This document shows, piece after piece, positions 43,228 through 52,609 of a stretch of 64,000 bases of DNA (its first letter is position 1; the number at the start of each line of letters is the position of its first letter). The position numbers and the translations under genes were made by a program. This DNA comes from Phreatobacter sp. (lineage in GTDB: Bacteria; Pseudomonadota; Alphaproteobacteria; Rhizobiales; Phreatobacteraceae). The stretch lies in NCBI RefSeq assembly GCF_016793595.1, contig NZ_JAEULY010000005.1:1-64000 (forward strand), in the 5' to 3' direction. The notes beneath the pieces were generated by a model that saw nothing but the letters and a program-made list of their open reading frames with translations, ran no database searches and was not told where the DNA came from.

Positions 43228-45465
43228 ATGAGTAATGTGTCCCGCGGCTTGTTGCTGCTGGCATTTTTCGCCATTGCCCTCCTCGGCCTGATCGCCGCGC
43301 TGGTGCCGCTGTCCACCTCGCTGATCGAGCAATGGTCGCGCCGCGATGTCGAATTGCGCTCGGAGCTGGTCTTCAATTCGATCCGCGACCGGATCGAGCG
43401 CGAGGTGACGAGCCCCTCGCAGGAATTGAGGCCGCTGTTCGAGCGGCTCACGAGCGACGAACGCATCCTGGCGCTCGGCCTGTGCGACGCCTCCGGCCAG
43501 ATCGTCGTGTCGACTCGCCGCATGCCGCGCGACGTGCAGTGCCACCCGATCATCGCGAGCGGCACGCCGGTCGCGCGGTCGGTGCGCTTCGAGCGCACGC
43601 GCATCGACGGCGAGCGCGTTCTAGTCGGCATCTTCCCGCTGACCGGAGCGGCGACGACCGGCAGCCTCGTCATTCTCCACGAGCTCGCCTTCGTCTCGAG
43701 CCGTATCGTCGAGGCGCGCTGGTACATGGTCGTCGTCGGCATCGCCCTGCTGCTGCTGGTGGGCACGCTCGCCTTGCTGATCCTCGGGCTCATGCAGAGG
43801 CGCTACATGGCCGGCGTGCTGGCGACCATTCAGGACATGAGGACCGGCCGGCCGCAGCGCGGCGTCATGGACCCGGTCCTGAAGGACGAGAGCCGGGAGA
43901 TCCGCGGCCTCTTGCGCGATTTCCGGGAGAAGATCCGCCAGGAGGATGGGACGCCGCTCGAATGGTCGCCGTCGACCCTGCAGGACCTCCTCGAGAACGA
44001 GCTGCCGGACGCCGAGGTCTTCGTCGTCTCGAACCGCGAGCCCTACATCCACAATCATGCCGACGACGGCCGCGCCGTGGTGCAGCGGCCGGCCAGCGGT
44101 CTCGTCTCCGCGCTGGAGCCGGTCATGCGCGCCTGCGGTGGCACCTGGGTTGCCCACGGCTCGGGTTCGGCGGACCGCGAGACGGTCGATGCCAGCGATC
44201 ATGTGCTGGTGCCGCCGGCCAAGCCTGCCTACCGCCTGCGCCGCATCTGGATCACCGATGAGGAGCAGGAGGGCTACTATTACGGCTTCGCCAACGAGGG
44301 GCTCTGGCCGCTCTGCCACCTCGCCTATGTCCGGCCGATCTTCCGCGAGAGCGACTGGCTGCAATATGTCGCCATCAACCAGCGTTTCGCCGATGCCATC
44401 GTCAGGGAGGCGAGTCGGCCAGACCCCGTCATCATGGTGCAGGATTACCACTTCGCCCTGCTGCCTCGGATGATCCGCGCGCAGCTGCCGAAGGCGACCA
44501 TCCTGACCTTCTGGCACATCCCCTGGCCGAATGCCGAAGCCTTCGGCATCTGCCCGTGGAAGGAGGAGATCATCGCCGGGCTCCTCGGCTCGACCGTGCT
44601 CGGCTTCCACACCCAGGCCTACTGCAACAACTTCTTCGAGACGGTCGACCGCTTCATGGAGAGCCGCATCGACCGCGAGCATCGCTCGGTTGTCTTCGGC
44701 GGCGAGGAGACCATGGTGCGGCCCTATCCGATTTCGATCGAATGGCCGCCCGCGGCGCTCCTGTCGCAGCAGCCGGTGGCCGAATGCCGGCGCGCCGTGC
44801 GCGAGCGCTTCAATCTGCCCGAGGACATGAAGATCGGCGTCGGCATCGAGCGCTTCGACTACACCAAGGGCATACTCGACCGCCTCATGGCGATCGACGA
44901 GCTGCTGGCCCGCCAGCCGCAATGGAAAGGGCGCTTTGCCTTCATCCAGATCGTCGCGCCGACGCGCTCCAAGCTGCCGAGCTATACGAGCCTCCAGAAG
45001 GAGGCGTTGCGCCTCACCGATGAGATCAACGAGCGGCACGGCGCGGGCGGCTACAAGCCGATCCTGCTGGTGATCCGCCACCACGAGCCGGACGAGGTCT
45101 ATGAGCTGTTCCGCGCGGCCGACCTTTGCGTCGTCTCGTCCCTGCACGACGGCATGAACCTCGTCGCCAAGGAATTCGTCGCCGCCCGCGACGACGAGCA
45201 GGGCGCGCTGGTCCTGTCGCGCTTCGCCGGCGCGTCGAGCGAGCTCGGCGAGGCGCTGATCATCAACCCCTACGACGTGCAGGGCATGGCGGAGGCCATC
45301 GGCCGGGCGCTGGTCATGCCGGAGGACGAGCAGCGCGAGCGGATGCGCCTCATGCGCGCGCAGGTGCGCGAGCGCAACGTCTACCGCTGGGCCGGCCAGA
45401 TTCTGCTCGACGCCTCGCGCCTGCGGAAGCGCCAGCGCGTGAAGGAGTTCGAGGAGGGGCTGTGA
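43228..45465 (+). CDS. otsA: Trehalose-6-phosphate synthase with N-terminal membrane sensor-like module
   Basis: A 745-residue protein, about 270 longer than E. coli OtsA. Residues ~7-29 and ~167-189 are membrane helices flanking a ~135-residue extracytoplasmic segment ([40 protein letters not shown]). A HAMP-like linker follows ([17 protein letters not shown]). The GT20 domain starts at ~262: [69 protein letters not shown]. It links UDP-glucose and glucose-6-phosphate. The fused module suggests membrane tethering and perhaps control by an external signal. Confidence 0.92.
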   Translation: MSNVSRGLLLLAFFAIALLGLIAALVPLSTSLIEQWSRRDVELRSELVFNSIRDRIEREVTSPSQELRPLFERLTSDERILALGLCDASGQIVVSTRRMPRDVQCHPIIASGTPVARSVRFERTRIDGERVLVGIFPLTGAATTGSLVILHELAFVSSRIVEARWYMVVVGIALLLLVGTLALLILGLMQRRYMAGVLATIQDMRTGRPQRGVMDPVLKDESREIRGLLRDFREKIRQEDGTPLEWSPSTLQDLLENELPDAEVFVVSNREPYIHNHADDGRAVVQRPASGLVSALEPVMRACGGTWVAHGSGSADRETVDASDHVLVPPAKPAYRLRRIWITDEEQEGYYYGFANEGLWPLCHLAYVRPIFRESDWLQYVAINQRFADAIVREASRPDPVIMVQDYHFALLPRMIRAQLPKATILTFWHIPWPNAEAFGICPWKEEIIAGLLGSTVLGFHTQAYCNNFFETVDRFMESRIDREHRSVVFGGEETMVRPYPISIEWPPAALLSQQPVAECRRAVRERFNLPEDMKIGVGIERFDYTKGILDRLMAIDELLARQPQWKGRFAFIQIVAPTRSKLPSYTSLQKEALRLTDEINERHGAGGYKPILLVIRHHEPDEVYELFRAADLCVVSSLHDGMNLVAKEFVAARDDEQGALVLSRFAGASSELGEALIINPYDVQGMAEAIGRALVMPEDEQRERMRLMRAQVRERNVYRWAGQILLDASRLRKRQRVKEFEEGL

Positions 45466-45538
45466 CGGACACGCAGGACAGGGCTCATTGGCGGGCGTTC
45501 GGGCCCCGCCGCGCGTTGCCGCCGGTCAGGAGTTGCGC

Positions 45539-46993
45539 ATGACGACCAGGGCGAAGCTGGCAGCGGATGGGCCTGTCATCGAGACCGACATCCCCGCGCG
45601 GCTCGACCGCCTGCCCTGGGCGCGGTTCCATACGCTGGTCGTCGTCGCCCTCGGCATCACATGGATTCTCGACGGGCTGGAGGTGACGCTTGCCGGCACC
45701 GTCGCGGGTGCGCTTAAAAGCAGTCCGACGCTGCAGTTCTCCAATGCCGATGTCGGCCTTGCCGGTAGCGCCTACCTCGCCGGCGCGGTGCTCGGCGCGC
45801 TGTTCTTCGGTTGGCTGACGGACCGCCTCGGGCGCAAGAAGCTCTTCTTCATCACGCTTGCCGTCTATCTGGTCGCGACCGCCGCCACCGCCTTCTCGTG
45901 GAATCTCTGGAGCTTCATGGTCTTCCGCTTCCTGACCGGTGCCGGCATCGGCGGCGAGTATGCCGCGATCAACTCGACCATCCAGGAACTCATCCCGGCG
46001 CGCGTGCGCGGGTGGACCGACCTCGTCATCAACGGCTCGTTCTGGATCGGCGCGGCGCTTGGCGCCTTCGGCGCGATCATCCTGCTCGACCCCGCATGGT
46101 TCGCGCCGGATCACGGCTGGCGGCTTGCCTTCCTGATCGGCGCGCTGCTGGCTCTGTTCATTTTCCTGATGCGCATGTGGCTCCCCGAGAGCCCGCGCTG
46201 GCTGATGACCCACGGCCGCGCCGCTGAAGCCGAGGCCATCGTCGCCGGCATCGAGCGGCGGGTGCGCGCAGAAGGCCACGTCATCCCCGACACGCCGCTG
46301 GCGAGGGTGCGCTTGGTCGCGCGCTCTTCCACGCCCTTCTCCGAAGTCGCCGAGACGCTGTTCCGCCGCCAGCGCGGTCGCACGGCGGTCGGCTTCACGC
46401 TGATGGCGGCGCAGGCCTTCTTCTACAACGCCATCTTCTTCACCTATGCGCTGGTGCTAACCGACTTCTACGGCATCGAGGCCAACCATGTCGGCTGGTA
46501 CATTCTGCCCTTCGCGCTGGGCAATGTGCTCGGCCCCATCCTGCTCGGCCGCTTCTTCGACACGCTCGGTCGTCGGCCGATGATCGCCTTCACCTATACG
46601 ATGTCGGGCCTGCTGCTTGCGGGCACCGGCTGGCTCTTCGCTGAAGGGCTGCTCACCGCGCAAACCCAGACCGTCGCCTGGATGGTGATCTTCTTCTTCG
46701 CCTCCGCCGCGGCCAGTTCGGCCTACCTGACGGTCAGCGAGACATTCCCGCTGGAACTGCGGGCGCTCGCCATCGCCTTCTTCTACGCCGTCGGCACGGG
46801 CATCGGCGGCATCATCGGGCCCTGGGCCTTCGGCCAGCTCATCGAGAGCGGGTCGCGCTGGTCGCTGTTCGGCGGCTACATGTTCGGCGCGGTGCTCATG
46901 CTGATCGCGGCCGTCGTCATGTGGCGCTTCGGCATCGCTGCCGAGCGGCGCTCTCTGGAGGATGTCGCCCGGCCGCTCTCGGCGGTGGACTGA
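45539..46993 (+). CDS. MFS transporter (metabolite:H+ symporter-like)
   Basis: A 484-residue, twelve-helix MFS protein. The loop-2/3 signature GWLTDRLGRKKLFF, FRFLTGAGIGGEYAAINSTI and MWLPESPRWLMTHGRAAEAE resemble sugar- and organic-acid-porting MFS members, and a second GRFFDTLGRRPM motif marks the C-half. The substrate is unknown. It lies 74 nt after otsA on the same strand, so co-expression with the trehalose genes is possible. GTCAGGAG precedes the ATG at 45539. Confidence 0.88.
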   Translation: MTTRAKLAADGPVIETDIPARLDRLPWARFHTLVVVALGITWILDGLEVTLAGTVAGALKSSPTLQFSNADVGLAGSAYLAGAVLGALFFGWLTDRLGRKKLFFITLAVYLVATAATAFSWNLWSFMVFRFLTGAGIGGEYAAINSTIQELIPARVRGWTDLVINGSFWIGAALGAFGAIILLDPAWFAPDHGWRLAFLIGALLALFIFLMRMWLPESPRWLMTHGRAAEAEAIVAGIERRVRAEGHVIPDTPLARVRLVARSSTPFSEVAETLFRRQRGRTAVGFTLMAAQAFFYNAIFFTYALVLTDFYGIEANHVGWYILPFALGNVLGPILLGRFFDTLGRRPMIAFTYTMSGLLLAGTGWLFAEGLLTAQTQTVAWMVIFFFASAAASSAYLTVSETFPLELRALAIAFFYAVGTGIGGIIGPWAFGQLIESGSRWSLFGGYMFGAVLMLIAAVVMWRFGIAAERRSLEDVARPLSAVD

Positions 46994-46996
46994 GGA

Positions 46997-47746
46997 TCAG
47001 GCCGCCAGCTCCGCCGAAAGCCCGCGCGCGAATTCCGGATAGGTCTCGGCGAGCTCGTCCAGCACCCGGCCGCGCAGCAGCGCCATGACGCGCGCATCGG
47101 GATCGGGCGTCGTCGCGGCAATCGCGTCATGGTCGAAGGCAAAACCCGTCGCCGCCTTGATGCTTTCCAGCGTATGGCCGGGATGGACGCTGGTCAGGCG
47201 GAACCGCCGCTTCTCCCTGTTGAACGAGAACTGACCCATGCCGGTCAGCAGCGCATGCGGCCCGCCGGTGCGGTGGACGCCTTCAGGGCTGGTGCCGGGC
47301 GCCGAGATGAAATCGACCTTCTCGACGAAGACGCGCGGCGAATGCTCCTCGCGGAACAGGATCACCCGCGGCACCACGAAATAGAGATAGGCCGAGCCGA
47401 ACGAGCCCGGCCAGCGCACCTTGGTTTGTGGATAGTCGCCGGTCCCCACCAGGTTGATATTGGCCTCGCCGTCGATCTGTCCGCCGCCGAGAAAGAACGC
47501 ATCGATGCGGCCCTGTCCGGCACAGTCGAACAGCTCGGCGCTGCCGTTGGTGAAGAAGTTGTGCGCCACCGATCCGAGGATCGAAATGCGCACGCGCGGG
47601 GCGTCGGCCGCTTCTGCCAGCGCCCGGCGCAACATGGCGCCCGCCGCCGGTATCGGGGAGGATGCGCCGACCGCGACATGACGCACGCCATCGAGCAGAT
47701 TGGCGATGGCGACGATCAGCCTCTCGCGCGGAAGCACCGGGCTCAT
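46997..47746 (-). CDS. CoA-transferase subunit B (GctB/IpdB-like)
   Basis: A 249-residue family I CoA-transferase beta-type subunit. VGASSPIPAAGAMLRRALAE begins the Rossmann-like core, followed by FFLGGGQIDGEANINLVGTG and GSAYLYFVVPRVILFREEHS. The subunit pair resembles glutaconate CoA-transferase and the ring-cleaving hydrolase IpdAB. I cannot identify an unambiguous catalytic Glu, so transferase and hydrolase are both possible. The ATG overlaps the subunit A stop (ATGA). Last gene of the tctCBA operon. Confidence 0.82.
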   Translation of the reverse strand: MSPVLPRERLIVAIANLLDGVRHVAVGASSPIPAAGAMLRRALAEAADAPRVRISILGSVAHNFFTNGSAELFDCAGQGRIDAFFLGGGQIDGEANINLVGTGDYPQTKVRWPGSFGSAYLYFVVPRVILFREEHSPRVFVEKVDFISAPGTSPEGVHRTGGPHALLTGMGQFSFNREKRRFRLTSVHPGHTLESIKAATGFAFDHDAIAATTPDPDARVMALLRGRVLDELAETYPEFARGLSAELAA

Positions 47747-48564
47747 CGGGCGGCTTCCAGCGCATGGTCGGCGCCGTCGAGGAACGCGCGGAAACCGGCT
47801 TCGCTGCGGGCTTCCCGCGCGTAGCGCGCCACCTCCGTCATGTCGGGACCGTATTCGCCCCAAAGGCCAAGCGGCTTCGCGCCCCCTGGCGCCACGGCCA
47901 CCGCCTCGACATAGAGGGAAGGGATGACGCCCGCCGCCGTGCGTTCGTCGCTCAGCAGACTTTCCTCGACGATCCGCTCGACGGTCACCAGCGTCTGCTC
48001 GGAGGCATAGGCGAGCGAGGCAAGCTCGCGCCGCCGGCCGATCCACACATTGCCGTCGCGATCGGCGACCGGCGCGTGGAAGATCGCGACATCCGGCCGG
48101 ATCGCGGGAATGGCGACGATGGGGTCGGGCGTCTCGGAGAAGGGATTGTCGATCACCTTCCAGTCCGGCCGGTTGGCGAGGATGTCGGTGCCGATCAGTC
48201 CGCGCAGCGTCGCGAAGGGCACGCCCTTCTGCGCCGCGAGAAAGCCGGCATGGACAGCCGGGCAGGTGGAATCGACCACCTTGATCGCGCCGGTCGCGAT
48301 CGCCCGAGCGAAGCAGGGCGCGCCGCCGGCTTCGCCCAGCGTCATCGCGCTCGTCTCGATGGTATCGACCAGGCCCGCCCCGATCAGCATGTCCGGCTGC
48401 ATCCCGCCTGTGGGCAGACACACGACATGCAGCCGTCCCGCGCCATGGGCGATCAGCGGCCGGGTCATCGCCATGGAGACGCCGGCATAGTCCACGGGCA
48501 GGGCGAGCTTCATGCCGGGCTTGACCCGGCGGGCCATGGCATCGAGCGTCAGGACAGTGGACAT
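47743..48564 (-). CDS. CoA-transferase subunit A (GctA/IpdA-like)
   Basis: A 273-residue alpha-type subunit. PGMKLALPVDYAGVSMAM opens it, GGMQPDMLIGAGLVDTIETS (~55-75) and GVPFATLRGLIGTDIL are conserved in the GctA/IpdA group, and IFHAPVADRDGNVWIGRRRE is typical of the family. SD GGAG lies 7 nt before the start at 48564, and 25 nt separate it from tctA. Together with subunit B it would activate or process a carboxylic acid imported by TctCBA. Confidence 0.85.
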   Translation of the reverse strand: MSTVLTLDAMARRVKPGMKLALPVDYAGVSMAMTRPLIAHGAGRLHVVCLPTGGMQPDMLIGAGLVDTIETSAMTLGEAGGAPCFARAIATGAIKVVDSTCPAVHAGFLAAQKGVPFATLRGLIGTDILANRPDWKVIDNPFSETPDPIVAIPAIRPDVAIFHAPVADRDGNVWIGRRRELASLAYASEQTLVTVERIVEESLLSDERTAAGVIPSLYVEAVAVAPGGAKPLGLWGEYGPDMTEVARYAREARSEAGFRAFLDGADHALEAAR

Positions 48565-48589
48565 GGCATCGCTCCGTCTCGCGGCCGGG

Positions 48590-50092
48590 TCATTCCTCGG
48601 TCGCCATTTCCTTGCGCTTCGCATTGATCCACGGAACCAGCGCGGTTGCCAGGATCAGCACGGATGCGACGACGAACACCGCCGAGAGTGGCCGCTCGAT
48701 GAAGGTCATCCAGCTGCCGCGCGACAGGATCAGCGCCTTGCGCAGGTTGTTCTCGAACATCGGCCCCAGCACGAAGCCGAGCACCAGCGGCGCGGGCTCG
48801 TAGCCCCAGCGCGCCACCAGCCAGCCGAACACGCCGAAGGAGATCATCACATAGAGGTCGAAGATCTGTCCCGACGAGGCATAGACCCCGATGCAGCAGA
48901 GCAGCAGGATCATCGGAAAGAGGATGCCGTAGGGCACCGACAGGCAGCGGACCCAAAGCCCGATCAGCGGCAGGTTGAGCACCAGCAGCATGACGTTGCC
49001 GACATACATCGAGGCGACCACGCCCCAGAACAGGTCGGGGCGCTGGGTGATCATGGTCGGCCCGACCGGCACGTTGTGAATGATCAGTGCGCCGAGCAGC
49101 AGGGCCAGCACCGCGTTCGGCGGAATGCCCAGGGTCATCAGTGGAATGAAGGCCGAGCCCGCCGCGGCGTTGTTGGCGGCCTCCGGGCCCGCGACGCCTT
49201 CGATGGCGCCCTTGCCGAAGCGCTCGGGCGTCTTCGAGATGCGCCGCTCCAGCGCATAGGACACGAAGGAGGAGATCACCGCGCCGCCGCCCGGCAAGAT
49301 ACCCAACACGAAGCCGAGCAGCGTGCCGCGCACGATGGCCCAGCGGCTGGCGACCCAGTCGGCGCCGGTCAGCCAGAGCCGCGAGATCTTCGCGGTGACG
49401 ACAGTCCGGTCGGTGCCGTGCTCGAGGTTCTTGAGGATTTCGGCGATGCCGAACAGCCCCATCACGACAGGCACGAGGCCGATGCCGTCGAGCAGTTCCA
49501 GGCGGTCGAAAGTGAGGCGCGGCAGGGCGTTGATGGAATCGATCCCGATCAGGCCGAGGATGAGGCCAAGCCCGGCCATGATCAGCGATTTCAGCACCGA
49601 GGCCTGCGACAGATAGGCGATGAGGCAGAGGCCGAGCAGCATCAGCGCGCAATATTCGGCCGGCCCGAAGGCGAGTGCCGCGGCGATCATGACAGGCGCC
49701 AGCAGCATGAGGCCGACCAGCGCGACCGTGCCGGCGAAGAACGAGCCGATGGCGGCGACGAACAGCGCCGCGCCCGCGCGCCCCTGCTTCGCCATTTCGT
49801 GGCCGTCGAGGCAGGTGACGACGGAAGCCGCCTCGCCCGGAATGCGCACGAGGATCGCCGTTGTCGAGCCGCCATACATCGAGCCGTAATAGATGCCGGC
49901 AAGCATGATGACCGCGCCGGTCGGCGGGATCGCGAAGGTCGCCGGCAGCAGCAGCGACATGGCGGCGATCGGGCCGATGCCGGGCAGCACGCCGACCAGC
50001 GTGCCGATCAGCACGCCCGCGAAGCAGTAGAACAGGTTGTCGAGCGAGAGCGCGACGAGGAAGCCGTTGCCGAGCTGGCCGAGGAGGTCCAT
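48590..50092 (-). CDS. tctA: Tripartite tricarboxylate transporter, large permease TctA
   Basis: A 500-residue membrane protein with about twelve helices. [20 protein letters not shown] (~26-45) is the TctA glycine-rich signature, with [20 protein letters not shown] and the [17 protein letters not shown] loop just after. It forms the sodium/proton-coupled channel with TctB and is fed by TctC. Three nt separate it from tctB. Confidence 0.93.
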   Translation of the reverse strand: MDLLGQLGNGFLVALSLDNLFYCFAGVLIGTLVGVLPGIGPIAAMSLLLPATFAIPPTGAVIMLAGIYYGSMYGGSTTAILVRIPGEAASVVTCLDGHEMAKQGRAGAALFVAAIGSFFAGTVALVGLMLLAPVMIAAALAFGPAEYCALMLLGLCLIAYLSQASVLKSLIMAGLGLILGLIGIDSINALPRLTFDRLELLDGIGLVPVVMGLFGIAEILKNLEHGTDRTVVTAKISRLWLTGADWVASRWAIVRGTLLGFVLGILPGGGAVISSFVSYALERRISKTPERFGKGAIEGVAGPEAANNAAAGSAFIPLMTLGIPPNAVLALLLGALIIHNVPVGPTMITQRPDLFWGVVASMYVGNVMLLVLNLPLIGLWVRCLSVPYGILFPMILLLCCIGVYASSGQIFDLYVMISFGVFGWLVARWGYEPAPLVLGFVLGPMFENNLRKALILSRGSWMTFIERPLSAVFVVASVLILATALVPWINAKRKEMATEE

Positions 50093-50095
50093 GGC

Positions 50096-50563
50096 TCAGT
50101 TCCCCAGCATCGTGCCGGCGAGCAGGCCGGCAGGCAGGTTGCTGGACAGCAGCTTCACGAACAGGAACCAGCTGGCGAAGGCGCCGCCGATGCCGAGGGC
50201 CGCCGCCAGCGGCGGCCGGTAGCCGCCGACATAGATGAACAGGCCGGTGAGCAGCGCGGCCGATGTCGGGATGAATCCGACGCGTTCCAGCGCCACGGCG
50301 TAGATGGCGAGAGCGACGACACAAGCGAAGGCCAGCGACAGCCGCCCGTTCGGCTGGATATCCGGCCCGCTTGCCGGCGCGCCGACGAGCGCGAAGCCGC
50401 CGAGTGCCGCGGCGGCGACGAGCATCGCCACTCCGATCCACCAGAACATGAAGCCGGAGCCGGGCTCGGTCGGGTCGCCGAAGCCGAGGCTGCCGCCCTC
50501 GCGGACGAGGAAGAGGCCGAGGCCGCCCACGATGGCGGCGCCCACGAGGTCGGGAATGCGCAT
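50096..50563 (-). CDS. tctB: Tripartite tricarboxylate transporter, small subunit TctB
   Basis: A 155-residue protein with four predicted helices (DLVGAAIVGGLGLFLVREG; FMFWWIGVAMLVAAAALGGF; LAFACVVALAIYAVALERVG; ALGIGGAFASWFLFVKLLSS). The FDPTEPGSGFMF-type loop (here GDPTEPGSGFMFW) is the usual TctB hallmark. The start at 50563 lies 6 nt from the tctC stop. Longer upstream extensions fall inside tctC and are rejected. Confidence 0.88.
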   Translation of the reverse strand: MRIPDLVGAAIVGGLGLFLVREGGSLGFGDPTEPGSGFMFWWIGVAMLVAAAALGGFALVGAPASGPDIQPNGRLSLAFACVVALAIYAVALERVGFIPTSAALLTGLFIYVGGYRPPLAAALGIGGAFASWFLFVKLLSSNLPAGLLAGTMLGN

Positions 50564-50568
50564 GGCGT

Positions 50569-51558
50569 TCAGCTGCGGCGCAGGTTGAGCCGCTCGACCT
50601 GTTCGCGCATGTCCTCGTACATCTTTTTGACGAAGGTCTCGTAGGTCGCCGTGTCCATGTAGTCGACCTCCTGGTCGAGCTGATCCATGACGCGCATGTG
50701 CTCGGGCTCCTCGATGCCCTTCTTGAAGGCATCGTGCAGCACCTTGACGATGCCGGGGTCCATGCCCTTCGGACCGGCAAGGCCAAACGGCGAGTTGGCC
50801 ACGATGTCGATGCCGCTCTCCTGCAGCGTCGGCACGCTCGACCAGGTCTTCGTGCGGTTCTTGCCCCATGTGGCGAGCAGGCGGAGCTGGCCGGCATTGA
50901 CCAGCGGCGCCCAGCCGCTGGAATCGGCCTGCGCCGTGACGTGGCCGCCGAGTACGGCGGCATTGGTCTCCGCTGCGCCGCGGAACGGCACATGGGTCCA
51001 TTTGATGTTCTGCCGCGCGGCGATGTCCATCATGGTGATGTGCAGCGACGTGCCCGCCCCCGGCGTCGCATAGGTGACCTTGTCGGGATTGGCGCGGGCG
51101 AAGTCGATCAGGTCCTTCATCGTCTTGTGCGGGCTGTCGGCGCGGACCGTCGTGCCGAAGCAATAGCCGGCGACATGGATGACGTAGCTGAAGTCGGTCA
51201 GGGGGTTGAACGCCACGCGCGTCATGTGCGGCAGGCGGAACATGGTGATCGGCATCTGCGCCAGCGTGTAGCCGTCGGGCCTCGCGCTCGCGGCCATCTG
51301 GGCCGGGCCGAGCGTGCCGCCGGCGCCGGGCTTGTTCTCCACGATGATGCGTTCGCCGAGGTGCTTCTGCGTCGCCTCGGCCAGCGCGCGGAAGCCGGCA
51401 TCGGTGGAACCGCCCGCCGTCCAGGGCACGATCAGCGTCACCGGCCGGTTCGGGAAGCGGCTCTGGGCGAGGCCAGGCGCGGCGAGGCCGGCGAGCGCCA
51501 GCGTCGAGGACGAGGCGATGAAGCGGCGACGCGTGGGCGTCCAGACGGTCTTCGGCAT
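50569..51558 (-). CDS. Tripartite tricarboxylate transporter binding protein TctC
   Basis: A 329-residue Bug/TctC-type receptor. The leader carries a twin-arginine-like motif (TRRRFIASSSTLALAGLAAP), and the mature start is RFPNRPVTLIVPWTAGGSTD. VENKPGAGGTLGPAQMA and THVPFRGAAETNAAVLGGHV are the family ligand-cleft motifs. First gene of the five-gene operon. SD GGGGAGG lies 7 nt before the start at 51558. Ligand unknown. Confidence 0.9.
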   Translation of the reverse strand: MPKTVWTPTRRRFIASSSTLALAGLAAPGLAQSRFPNRPVTLIVPWTAGGSTDAGFRALAEATQKHLGERIIVENKPGAGGTLGPAQMAASARPDGYTLAQMPITMFRLPHMTRVAFNPLTDFSYVIHVAGYCFGTTVRADSPHKTMKDLIDFARANPDKVTYATPGAGTSLHITMMDIAARQNIKWTHVPFRGAAETNAAVLGGHVTAQADSSGWAPLVNAGQLRLLATWGKNRTKTWSSVPTLQESGIDIVANSPFGLAGPKGMDPGIVKVLHDAFKKGIEEPEHMRVMDQLDQEVDYMDTATYETFVKKMYEDMREQVERLNLRRS

Positions 51559-51612
51559 GTACGTTCCTCCCCGATGGCATTTCACCGCGCTCTTGCCGGC
51601 GCGCTCGACGGT

Positions 51613-51630
51613 TGTCCGTCTGGTCGGACA
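51613..51630. promoter_or_regulatory. Dyad in the tctC / crotonase divergent promoter
   Basis: TGTCCG-N6-CGGACA is a perfect 6-bp dyad. Its centre reads CTGGTCGGACAG, close to the TGGTCNGACCA-like sites of FadR-type GntR regulators. No GntR gene lies in the window, so the binder would be encoded elsewhere. Confidence 0.45.
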
Positions 51631-51782
51631 GTAGAGCGAAATCGCTCCGGCCGTTCAACCCTTGCGGGATCGGTGCGGCGTTCCGCCTCCTGATCTCTCG
51701 CCCGAATGAAGGACTGGCGAGGAAACGCCCGATCGCGTGGAATGAAACGATGCTTCAAAGGGCGAATGGTGGAACAGGCCAG

Positions 51783-52574
51783 ATGGACCAGACGGTGATG
51801 ACGGATTCGGTGAAGGTTTTCCGCGATGGTGCCGTGGCGGAGATCGTGCTCAACGAGCCGCAGTCGATGAATGCGCTTTCCGCCGGTATCAAGGCGGGGC
51901 TGGAGACGCACCTGCCGGCGGTGCTCGATGATCCCACGGTCCGCGCGATCATCCTCACGGGCACGGGCCGGGCCTTCTGCGCGGGCGGCGACATCCGTGC
52001 CATGGACGACCGGGGTGCCGTCTCGGTGCAGGGCCGCATGGAGCGCAGCTACCGCTGGCTCGCGCCGCTCTTGAATGCCGGCAAGCCCATCGTTACCGCG
52101 ATCAATGGGGCGGCGGCCGGCGCGGGCCTGTCGCTGGCACTGACCGGCGACGTGGTCATCGCCTCACGCGACGCGCGGTTCAAGGCCGGCTTTCCCGGCC
52201 TCGGTGCGGTTGCCGATCTTGGTCTTGGCTACACGCTCACGCGCGCGGTCGGGCATGTGCGCGCGAGCGACATCCTCCTCACCAATCGCGAGGTTTCGGC
52301 GGAGGAGGCATTCGCCATGGGGCTCGCCTCCCGCCTCGTCGATGCAGCCGATCTGATGGCGACGGCGCGGCAGGTCGCGGCGGGGCTCGCCGCCGGGCCG
52401 ACCGTGTCGCTTGGCATGACCAAGCGCCTTCTGCGCCGCGCCTACGACCTGCCGCTCGAAGCCTATCTCGAGGAGGAGGGGCTGGCGCAGGTGCTCTGCT
52501 TCGGCAGCGACGATTTCGCGGAGGGGGTCGCGGCCTTCAAGGGCAAGCGCAAGCCGGCCTTCCAGGGGCGCTGA
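51783..52574 (+). CDS. Enoyl-CoA hydratase/isomerase family protein
   Basis: A 263-residue crotonase. FCAGGDIRAMDDRG (~62-75) and NGAAAGAGLSLALTGDVVIA (~101-120) form the CoA and oxyanion sites. Both classical Glu positions are replaced (GLSL; GLGAVADLGLGYTLTRAVG), so it is more likely an isomerase or specialised lyase/hydrolase. The start at 51783 has AGG 8 nt upstream; 51798 is possible. It is followed 35 nt later by the SDR gene, and they form a two-gene operon. Confidence 0.87.
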   Translation: MDQTVMTDSVKVFRDGAVAEIVLNEPQSMNALSAGIKAGLETHLPAVLDDPTVRAIILTGTGRAFCAGGDIRAMDDRGAVSVQGRMERSYRWLAPLLNAGKPIVTAINGAAAGAGLSLALTGDVVIASRDARFKAGFPGLGAVADLGLGYTLTRAVGHVRASDILLTNREVSAEEAFAMGLASRLVDAADLMATARQVAAGLAAGPTVSLGMTKRLLRRAYDLPLEAYLEEEGLAQVLCFGSDDFAEGVAAFKGKRKPAFQGR

Positions 52575-52609
52575 AGAACCACAAGAACGAGAACCAGAGG
52601 GAGACGGCG

